This document shows, one piece after another, positions 1 to 5,837 of a DNA stretch of 10,930 nucleotides. This DNA comes from Clostridiales bacterium. Its GTDB lineage: Bacteria; Bacillota; Clostridia; Saccharofermentanales; Saccharofermentanaceae. A program made the position numbers and the translations under genes. The first letter of the stretch is position 1, and each line of letters starts with the position of its first letter. Location: assembly GCA_003543635.1 (NCBI GenBank), contig DNAE01000181.1:1-10930 (forward strand), given 5' to 3'. The notes under the pieces were generated by a model that had not been told where the DNA came from, searched no databases, and worked only from the letters and a program-made list of their open reading frames with translations.

Positions 1-743
1 ACAATGTGGACTATAAGTACGCGGAGGAAAAAGGGATCAAGGTCGTAAGGGTCCCCGCCTACTCCCCCTACGCCGTTGCCGAGCATGCCATGGCCCTGCT
101 CCTTACCATCAACAGAAAGATACATAAGGCATACCTGAGGACAAGGGATTTTAACTTCTCCCTTAAGGGTCTCAAGGGATTCGATCTTCACGGAAAGACC
201 GTGGGTGTCATAGGGACCGGTAAGATCGGCCGTGTCTTTATGGATATATGCAAGGGCTTCGGCATGAAGGTCATCGCCTACGACAAGTTCCCCGCAGAAG
301 GGTCGGACATTGATTACAGGCCCCTGGATGAGGTCTACCGTACGGCGGATATCATCTCTTTCCACTGTCCCCTCACCGAGGAAACATATCACATGTTTAA
401 TCTGGGTACCATCAACAAGGTCAAGGAAGGAGTTGTCATAATCAACACCTCAAGGGGTGCATTGATCGATGCGGAAGCTCTTCTCAAGGGTATCCTAGAA
501 CATAAGATCGGCGCCACCTGCCTCGATGTGTACGAGGAGGAATCCGAATACTTCTACGAAGATTTCTCCGGAGAGATAATCTCGGACGACGTCCTTTCAA
601 GGCTTATCTCCATGCCCAACGTGATCGTAACTTCCCATCAGGCATTCCTTACAAAGGAAGCACTGGAAAATATCGCCTCGACCACCGTCGAGAACCTTTT
701 GGACATAGAAAAGACAGGAAGTTCTCCTAACGAAGTAAGATAA
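1..743 (+). CDS. ldhA: D-lactate dehydrogenase, C-terminal part (5' end outside window)
   Basis: NAD-dependent 2-hydroxyacid dehydrogenase that reduces pyruvate to D-lactate in the cytoplasm during fermentation. The open frame runs in from the left edge (first full codon at 3, reading Asn-Val-Asp-Tyr), so the GTG at 6 is internal and not a start. About 246 residues of a family length near 330 are present, with the N-terminal part of the catalytic domain missing. Counting from the GTG codon, the Rossmann motif GVIGTGKIG lies at 67-75. The substrate-binding and catalytic Arg is R150 in INTSRGALID, the acidic catalytic position falls within LDVYEEE (173-179), and the catalytic His is H211 in TSHQAFLT. 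The segment AYSPYAVAEHA (18-28) is typical of D-LDH rather than of phosphoglycerate or formate dehydrogenases. The stop is TAA at 741-743. It converges with the minus-strand gene ending at 749. The family is sure; D-lactate as the physiological product is very likely. Confidence 0.93.
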   Translation, partial: NVDYKYAEEKGIKVVRVPAYSPYAVAEHAMALLLTINRKIHKAYLRTRDFNFSLKGLKGFDLHGKTVGVIGTGKIGRVFMDICKGFGMKVIAYDKFPAEGSDIDYRPLDEVYRTADIISFHCPLTEETYHMFNLGTINKVKEGVVIINTSRGALIDAEALLKGILEHKIGATCLDVYEEESEYFYEDFSGEIISDDVLSRLISMPNVIVTSHQAFLTKEALENIASTTVENLLDIEKTGSSPNEVR

Positions 744-748
744 AGATA

Positions 749-1477
749 TTAACCCCTGGTAGCTGAGGGCTCGGTCTCTGCGATAACGGGAGCCAGTACC
801 TGCTGTTCCGTTGCTTCGGAGATTATGCTCTCATCGCCGCCTTCGTCTTCACTAACTACTACATTGGGATACTTAACACCCAAGGGATAGTAAGGGATGA
901 CCGTAACGTATTTTTCCTGAAGGGGTGCCTCTTCGAAGATCTTTTCCTCATCCACAAGGGGCTCATCCCTGTAAGGAAGCGTTATGGCAGCCGTACTTAC
1001 CGCCCAGATAACAAGGGTCAGCAAAACGAGCTGGATGATAAGGAGGGGCGTTATGGGGAAAAGATCAGATATCTTCTGCCAGGACTTGGCGCTCTTTCCC
1101 CTCTTGGAATCCGAGGAAATGAACTCGGCCACCTTATAACCTGCGGAATCGATCTTGGCAATGATCTTCTCCAGCATGAAGTTCCTTGTATATTCATCCA
1201 AAGTCCTTGTGGCGAAGTTGACGTTCTCCGGCAAAGGATACTTCTCAACGATATCATTGGCATTCTTAAGGAGGATGTCACCGAAGGTATAAAGGACATC
1301 TTCTCCCTTTATGACATTCCTCTGCTGATATGTATCAAGATATGACTTGATTATGGCCTGCTCCGCCCTGGTGGTCTCCTTCGTTATCCCATATACGGAG
1401 GAATACACCATCTCAACGGTGCTCTGATAGAAGTCAGTGAAATTCTCTCTTGTTATCTTCTCATTCCACAGGTCCAT
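749..1477 (-). CDS. Single-pass membrane protein with degenerate sigma-70 region 2-like N-terminal domain
   Basis: I do not recognise a named family. The start is ATG at 1475-1477 because AGGGAGG lies 8 bases upstream. A longer frame to 1573 exists but only reads through the neighbouring gene's end. The product has 242 residues. Residues 11-80 follow the pattern of ECF sigma factor region 2: F-x-x-F-Y then VY at 24-25, AEQAIIKSYLDTY (38-50) in place of the usual AEDxxQExFxxxY, and a later TF...N...D.V helix (64-77). The acidic and Gln residues of the consensus are mostly lost, and no region 4 follows. A basic segment (125-135) precedes one membrane helix at about 143-165. The remaining 75 residues are acidic and probably extracytoplasmic, ending in low-complexity sequence. 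It overlaps the upstream MFS gene by 17 bases, which suggests translational coupling and a shared role. The sigma resemblance is by eye only; it might instead be an unrelated helical domain. Confidence 0.75.
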   Translation of the reverse strand: MDLWNEKITRENFTDFYQSTVEMVYSSVYGITKETTRAEQAIIKSYLDTYQQRNVIKGEDVLYTFGDILLKNANDIVEKYPLPENVNFATRTLDEYTRNFMLEKIIAKIDSAGYKVAEFISSDSKRGKSAKSWQKISDLFPITPLLIIQLVLLTLVIWAVSTAAITLPYRDEPLVDEEKIFEEAPLQEKYVTVIPYYPLGVKYPNVVVSEDEGGDESIISEATEQQVLAPVIAETEPSATRG

Positions 1478-3596
1478 CGTAGTAACCTCCCTGTCCGTCA
1501 TAGTACGTATCCTGATCGGGATAAGGCATCTGCTCTGCACCGTTGGGATCGTAGTAAGGTGTATTGGGATCATAATAAGGAACCTGCTGCTGTTCCATCA
1601 TATAAGCCTGGGCAATGGGATCGTTCGCGGGATCGTAATAGGGATCTGCCACGGGAGCAGGCTCGGCGGGTTCGGGAGCTGCGGGAACAGCTTCGGCCTT
1701 TGCCTTCTTCTTTTTGCTCTTCCTGGGTTCCTTCTTCAAGGTGGGATCCTTGTCGTCCACGTCATTTGCAAAGGAAGACATGGGATACAGGAAGGAGCAT
1801 ATGAAGAGGATTATAAGGGCAACTACGAATACGATCCTCATGTCGAAGATAAGTGCAACTGCAAATACCGGAAGTCCCGCGAAGATACCGGAGACAAAGG
1901 AGAGTTCCGATGCCCTTCTGAGATTTCCCTTGATCCTGTTATTGGCAAGCAGGAACAATACATAAAGGTAGTAGTAATCGTGGATACCGAGGCTGATACC
2001 CATGAGGGCAACCGTAGCCACAAGGATCTTAGCCGTGGGCATGAGGGCAAACAGCAGAAGTCCCACGCACATGGAAAGGGACGATATAAGTACCCTTACC
2101 TTGGATGTTAAGACGTGGGCATATCTTCCCTTGATGATAAGCGCAAGGAAACATGCCGAGAATGTGGTAACCAGATAGTAGAAGGACGATGTGGCAAGGG
2201 ATATACCCACAGTCTCAAGATAGTTGGGGATAAATCCGAGAAGGAATGAGAATGCGGTACCCATTACGAAGAATGTGGATATCAGGAACCTTCCGGTGTA
2301 CTTATTGTTAACAAGCTCCAGCCACCTGTTGATGGCAAGATAGGACTCCCTTACGGGGTTGTTATCCTTCATGAAGAACATGATGCCCAGGGATGTAAGG
2401 AGCAATGCACCGCCGCCGATGAGATATACCACCAGCATGCCGAATCTCTCGAAGCAGATACCTGCGATGACCGTACCTACGGAGATACCGAGGAAGTAAC
2501 CCACGGACTGGATGTTGTGGACCGTACGGTCGTCGAACTCGGAATAACCAAGCTTACCTGCGTTGATCCTGTAATCCCTGAGGGAATCAAAGGGCATTCC
2601 GTAGCAGAAAGCTATGGGCAGGAGAAGGATCAGCATGACAACGGCATTGTTGGCAATACCCGCCGCAACGCTGAGGATATATCCGAGAGCAACGGAAACG
2701 ATAAGGGCTATCCTTCCCGTCAGTTTGAACTTAAGGGTCTTACGAAGTCCGGAGAATCCGAAGAAGCCCGCCGTATAAAGGATCAGTCCGAGACAGATAA
2801 GGATCTGTACGACAAAGGGCTCGTATTCGGAGAATTCGTTCCTCAGATAGTTGGCCACGATAACCGGAGGCATAACGGCGCCAAGGGCCATGAAGAAGGA
2901 CAGGAACCTGATGGCACCGTCACCGTACATGATAAGTACGGGGACGTTACCTGCGATACCCTTGGAGAGCGTGGTTACAAAGAGATTGAGCTCGAAGATG
3001 ATGACGCCCATGGAGACTGCGATGGCAAATATGGTGAGGATCCAGCTGAGGGACATTCCGTTCACGGTACTCACATAATCGCTCTGGGGCATCCTTATCT
3101 CCAGGATACCTGCGACGGTATTCTCCGCGGAGATGATGGGAGCTATGGCACAAACATATTCCACATCGTCCTCCGTCCTCTTGGTGAAGGCTGCCGTCTG
3201 CTCCTCAAAGCAGGTGTTATACTCGTCACCTACTCCGGAAAGGTAGTACTGCTCGGTGCTGTTATAGTCCGAGGAAGTATAAAGTCGAAGGAAGGAATTA
3301 CCGGCCTTCGTATAAATATCAACTATATAAGGCTTATCCGGCGCATATGTATAGATATCAAGAGGATAAGACATACCCTCGTTGATCTTCGTATGACCCA
3401 GGGCCGTGGATGATGCGACGGCGATGGACTGCATGGCCTCCGCCCTCTCGCTCTCGAGAACGACGGTATATGTGTCAGTCAGCATATTTGACATGACAAG
3501 GAGAACGATAAGGACGATTACAAAGCAATAGCCTATGGTGGAGGCTATGGTCCTTCTCTCCCGGAGTTTCCTCATTTCACCTGAACCTCTGCTCAT
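1461..3596 (-). CDS. Sensor-domain/MFS transporter fusion with YYD-rich cytoplasmic tail
   Basis: The product is a 711-residue membrane protein. TM1 (about 20-40) and TM2 (about 185-206) flank an extracytoplasmic domain (41-184) with the order of a single Cache-like sensor: long helix, then a beta-rich core (around 88-108 and 146-168). Residues 225-607 hold about twelve hydrophobic helices in the major facilitator pattern, with a cytoplasmic loop near 335-362 and 408-434. The tail (611-711) is cytoplasmic: a Lys-rich stretch (KKEPRKSKKKKAK), an Ala/Pro/Glu linker, then five YYD motifs. The ATG at 3594-3596 has SD AAAGGAGGT 8 bases upstream and overlaps the preceding stop as ATGA. MFS proteins are usually about 400 residues with both ends cytoplasmic, so the added sensor and tail are unusual. 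The substrate cannot be predicted. It may work as a ligand-gated transporter or as a receptor that uses an MFS fold. The MFS call is strong by helix pattern, and the Cache label is tentative. Confidence 0.82.
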   Translation of the reverse strand: MSRGSGEMRKLRERRTIASTIGYCFVIVLIVLLVMSNMLTDTYTVVLESERAEAMQSIAVASSTALGHTKINEGMSYPLDIYTYAPDKPYIVDIYTKAGNSFLRLYTSSDYNSTEQYYLSGVGDEYNTCFEEQTAAFTKRTEDDVEYVCAIAPIISAENTVAGILEIRMPQSDYVSTVNGMSLSWILTIFAIAVSMGVIIFELNLFVTTLSKGIAGNVPVLIMYGDGAIRFLSFFMALGAVMPPVIVANYLRNEFSEYEPFVVQILICLGLILYTAGFFGFSGLRKTLKFKLTGRIALIVSVALGYILSVAAGIANNAVVMLILLLPIAFCYGMPFDSLRDYRINAGKLGYSEFDDRTVHNIQSVGYFLGISVGTVIAGICFERFGMLVVYLIGGGALLLTSLGIMFFMKDNNPVRESYLAINRWLELVNNKYTGRFLISTFFVMGTAFSFLLGFIPNYLETVGISLATSSFYYLVTTFSACFLALIIKGRYAHVLTSKVRVLISSLSMCVGLLLFALMPTAKILVATVALMGISLGIHDYYYLYVLFLLANNRIKGNLRRASELSFVSGIFAGLPVFAVALIFDMRIVFVVALIILFICSFLYPMSSFANDVDDKDPTLKKEPRKSKKKKAKAEAVPAAPEPAEPAPVADPYYDPANDPIAQAYMMEQQQVPYYDPNTPYYDPNGAEQMPYPDQDTYYDGQGGYYDGPVE
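1470..1646 (-). repeat. Degenerate YYDP/YYDG coding repeat in the MFS tail
   Basis: Five Tyr-Tyr-Asp units occur at residues 653, 674, 681, 698 and 705 of the fusion protein, in contexts DPYYDPAN, VPYYDPNT, PYYDPNG, TYYDGQ and GYYDGP. At DNA level, the near-identical plus-strand blocks GGGATCGTAGTAAGG (1545-1559), GGGATCATAATAAGG (1566-1580) and GGGATCGTAATAGGG (1629-1643) mark the first three units. Such short in-frame repeats tend to vary in copy number. The tail is probably disordered and cytoplasmic. Confidence 0.85.
1486..1492 (-). promoter_or_regulatory. Ribosome binding site of the sigma-like gene
   Basis: AGGGAGG on the minus strand, 8 bases before ATG 1475-1477. It lies inside the coding sequence of the MFS fusion gene and fixes the start of the overlapping downstream gene. 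Confidence 0.82.
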
Positions 3597-4273
3597 ATCC
3601 TCTGACCTCCTTTACCGGATCTTCTGATGATCCCGGGGATCAAAGTCTGAATGACAAAGATAACGATACCCGCGAATACGGAGATGATAACGGCCATGAG
3701 GATCCTGCCCTCAAGGGTATCACCCAGTTCCTCCAAGGGAGAATATGTGATCTTGTATTCAAATACCGCAACACACCTTCCGCTGCTGTCGGATATGGGA
3801 ACAAGAACACTCTCAAAGTTCTCGCCCCCTACGGTGGCAGTGGAATTATCCGCCGAGAGCCACTCGGAGATGTCCCTCTGGGCAACGGCGAAGTTCTCTG
3901 CGGAATCAGCATTGTGGGAAAGGAGCAACGAGAGCTGGCCGTCGGAATAAAGGAACATGGCGTAGCTTTCCGTGGTCACGCTCCTGGTGGACGTCTCAGC
4001 AAGCATAAGGGAAAAGATATCACTGTACTTGGATGCTGCCGAAGCGGGATCCCCAATGACCTCGTCACCGTTGACGGTGATCTTCACGAGATCGCAGACC
4101 TGCTCGATCTTCCTGGAAGAGATCCCCTTAAACTCGTCTTCGAACTGGAGCCTCATATGGTGTACCGCAAAGGATACGGACATAATCGACAGCAGGAGCG
4201 ATACGACAATGAGTATAACGGCTCTTACGATGCGGTTAAGCATCTCAGACTGATTTACCGACCGATTCTCCAT
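3593..4273 (-). CDS. Membrane-anchored extracytoplasmic Cache-like sensor protein without output domain
   Basis: The product has 226 residues. The start ATG at 4271-4273 is preceded by GAGGAG at a spacing of 7; an in-frame codon at 4294 lies on or before the transcription start predicted here and has no such site. TM1 is at about 16-37 and TM2 at about 189-214, enclosing about 150 extracytoplasmic residues. Only about a dozen residues follow TM2, so there is no HAMP, kinase, GGDEF or phosphatase domain. The central region has YAMFLYSDGQLSLLLSHN (104-121) and a late strand GRCVAVFEYKIT (165-176). The N-terminal sensor of the downstream MFS protein has matching elements in the same order, such as YIVDIYTKAGNSFLRLYTS and NTVAGILEIRM. 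This suggests that the two domains are paralogous. It is the first gene of its unit, directly behind a promoter, and overlaps the MFS gene by 4 bases (ATGA). A role as co-receptor or subunit of the MFS protein is inference. I do not know a named family for it. Confidence 0.78.
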   Translation of the reverse strand: MENRSVNQSEMLNRIVRAVILIVVSLLLSIMSVSFAVHHMRLQFEDEFKGISSRKIEQVCDLVKITVNGDEVIGDPASAASKYSDIFSLMLAETSTRSVTTESYAMFLYSDGQLSLLLSHNADSAENFAVAQRDISEWLSADNSTATVGGENFESVLVPISDSSGRCVAVFEYKITYSPLEELGDTLEGRILMAVIISVFAGIVIFVIQTLIPGIIRRSGKGGQRI

Positions 4274-4343
4274 TGAAAAGCTCCTCACATACACATGATT
4301 TCAAATCTATTATACATTTTTTCTTAAAAAAACCTAAAAAGTT
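4274..4343 (-). promoter_or_regulatory. Intergenic promoter for the sensor/MFS/sigma-like operon
   Basis: This is the only sizeable gap in the minus-strand gene run. On the minus strand it carries a perfect TATAAT -10 box (4309-4314), immediately preceded by ATG rather than a true extended -10. An A/T-tract stretch lies upstream (4315-4345) and could act as an UP element. No good TTGACA is seen at 16-18 bases spacing; the best hexamers there (TTAGGT, TAGGTT) are weak. A start near 4302 would give a leader of about 29 bases containing the GAGGAG site at 4281-4286. No GC-rich hairpin followed by a T run is seen after murD, so some read-through from the upstream operon is possible. Confidence 0.65.
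4281..4286 (-). promoter_or_regulatory. Ribosome binding site of the small sensor gene
   Basis: GAGGAG on the minus strand, 7 bases before ATG 4271-4273. It selects this start over the in-frame codon 21 bases further upstream at 4294. Confidence 0.8.
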
Positions 4344-5837
4344 TTATGTCATTGCGTTTACAAGTTCCTTAAACAGATCTCCCCTGTGTTCGAAATGCCT
4401 GAAGTGGTCGTAGGAAGTGCCGATATTGGACATGATGACCAGTTCTCCCGGGCGCGCCAGCTCCCTTGCTTTGGCAAGAGCCTCCTTCATATATCCGACG
4501 ACGGCTTCCCGGGTCTCCGGGAATTCGTAAACATCCTTTGTTCCTTCGCCTATCTCGATGAAGGTATATTCCCTGCCTGCAGCTTCCTTTTCCAGGATCT
4601 CCCTTACGAAGGGGGCATTGGATCCGTAGATGACTATCCTGTCACTTACATTTAAGATCGCGTCACCGAGGCCGTCGTAGATGCACTTCTTGTCGGCGCC
4701 TCCGCAGATGAGGACACCCTTCTCCCCCCTTCCGCTCAATGCCTTCATGGTATTGATGGTCCTGTTTGGGGAAGTATCTATGGAGGAATTAAAGTACCTG
4801 ACGCCGTCAAGTTCCCTGATCAACTCTATCCTGTGGGGCACACCCTTGAACTCCCGGGCGACCTTTGCCATGGCATCGGGAGAAACGAAGCCCTCCACCG
4901 CGCAGATGGCGGCAAGATAATTCTCCACATTGTGCTTTCCGGGGATAAAGATATCCTTCTCGGCAACTATCTTCTCCTTCTTACCGTCCTTCTCATAGAT
5001 GAGATAGCCGTCCTCCGTATAGGCCTTGCCGAAAAGCACATCGTCCCCGGCCTTGGAGGCATCTGAGGATGAAAGAGCAAAAAAGTCGATCTTACCCCGG
5101 GAATCATCCTTCATGTTATAGGTGATATCGCATGCCGCATTAAGGACCGTCTTATCGCAGGGGGAAGCATAAAGGAAGATATTCTTCTTGGAATCGATAT
5201 ATTCGTCGTAGTCCTTATGAAAATCAAGATGGTTGGGGGTCACGTTGGTAACTATGGCCACATCGGCGCTTCTTCTCATACCCATGAGCTGGAAGGAGGA
5301 AAGCTCCAGGACCACCATATCATCCTCCTTCATGTTGAATACTTCCGAGAGAAGGGGCGTTCCGATATTGCCCCCGAGCCAAACCTTAAAGCCTCCGGCC
5401 TTGAGCATCTCGCTCACCAGGGTCGTGGTCGTGGTCTTTCCGTCGGAACCGGTGATACCGAAGATCCTGCAGGGACAGATGGACATGAAAAGCTCCATCT
5501 CCGTCGTAAGAACGGAACCCTTGGCCTTTGCTGCCTGAAGTTCCGGTGTCTCATAACGCATCTTAGGGGTCTTAAACACATAATCGAACTTCTGATCCGA
5601 GAGGGCATTAAGATATCCTTCCCCCAGTGACCAGGAGACCTCTATCCCCTCGGAGGAGAATTCTTCCATAACTGCCGATATGGCGGGATCGTCCGCATTA
5701 TTCCTGTCAAAGGCGGTAACTTCGGCTCCCAGGCCCACAAGCCATTTGATGAGGGGCCTGTTTGAAATGCCGACGCCGATCACCGCGGCCTTCTTTCCCT
5801 TTATCTCCTTCTTAAATCCTTCAAGCTTAAGATTCAT
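4344..5837 (-). CDS. murD: UDP-N-acetylmuramoyl-L-alanine--D-glutamate ligase (MurD)
   Basis: Cytoplasmic Mur ligase that adds D-glutamate to UDP-MurNAc-L-Ala using ATP in peptidoglycan precursor synthesis. The 497 residues are slightly longer than the usual 440-460. The N-terminal Rossmann-like domain has AVIGVGISNRPLI (18-30). The ATP P-loop is GITGSDGKTTTTT (127-139). GGNIGTPL (155-162), ELSSFQL (178-184) and NVTPNHLDFH (198-207) are family motifs; K217 or K218 is at the carbamylated-lysine position; FKGVPHRIE (330-338) opens the C-terminal domain. The usual NDSKATN motif reads FNSSIDTSPNRT (349-360), and the usual SPACASFDQF reads SNIGTSYDHF (470-479). The first resembles the SIxxSPxRT form I recall from clostridial MurD proteins, here with Asp changed to Ser. 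The start ATG at 5835-5837 overlaps the ABC gene stop as ATGA and has GGAGG 7 bases upstream. It is last in the operon. Annotation as MurD is confident; a divergent paralog is not excluded. Confidence 0.92.
   Translation of the reverse strand: MNLKLEGFKKEIKGKKAAVIGVGISNRPLIKWLVGLGAEVTAFDRNNADDPAISAVMEEFSSEGIEVSWSLGEGYLNALSDQKFDYVFKTPKMRYETPELQAAKAKGSVLTTEMELFMSICPCRIFGITGSDGKTTTTTLVSEMLKAGGFKVWLGGNIGTPLLSEVFNMKEDDMVVLELSSFQLMGMRRSADVAIVTNVTPNHLDFHKDYDEYIDSKKNIFLYASPCDKTVLNAACDITYNMKDDSRGKIDFFALSSSDASKAGDDVLFGKAYTEDGYLIYEKDGKKEKIVAEKDIFIPGKHNVENYLAAICAVEGFVSPDAMAKVAREFKGVPHRIELIRELDGVRYFNSSIDTSPNRTINTMKALSGRGEKGVLICGGADKKCIYDGLGDAILNVSDRIVIYGSNAPFVREILEKEAAGREYTFIEIGEGTKDVYEFPETREAVVGYMKEALAKARELARPGELVIMSNIGTSYDHFRHFEHRGDLFKELVNAMT

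Noticed and set aside
6..8. GTG as start codon of the dehydrogenase
   Set aside because: The frame continues upstream with Asn before Val-Asp, matching the internal NNVD segment of D-LDH. About 80 residues of the family fold would be missing.
768..794. GGCTC...GAGCC inverted repeat near the convergent gene ends as a terminator
   Set aside because: The stem is only 5 bp with a 17-base loop, and no T run follows on either strand; it is probably chance within coding sequence.
1478..1573. 32-codon N-terminal extension of the sigma-like protein
   Set aside because: This part overlaps the MFS tail repeats, is not protein-like, and a strong ribosome binding site sits before the ATG at 1477.
1437..2111. 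Plus-strand open frame (224 codons) antisense to the end of the MFS gene and the start of the sigma-like gene
   Set aside because: Its composition looks like the mirror of the minus-strand coding sequence, and no motif is seen; it is treated as a shadow.
2517..3413. Long plus-strand open frame (298 codons) opposite the MFS fusion gene
   Set aside because: Its translation is hydrophilic, rich in Gly, Asp, Glu and His, and has no recognisable motif. It lies fully antisense to a gene with clear membrane helices and a good ribosome binding site.
4315..4343. Rho-independent terminator after murD
   Set aside because: T and A runs are present, but only an A-T stem can be drawn, with no GC core. 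The stretch fits better as an AT-rich upstream promoter element.
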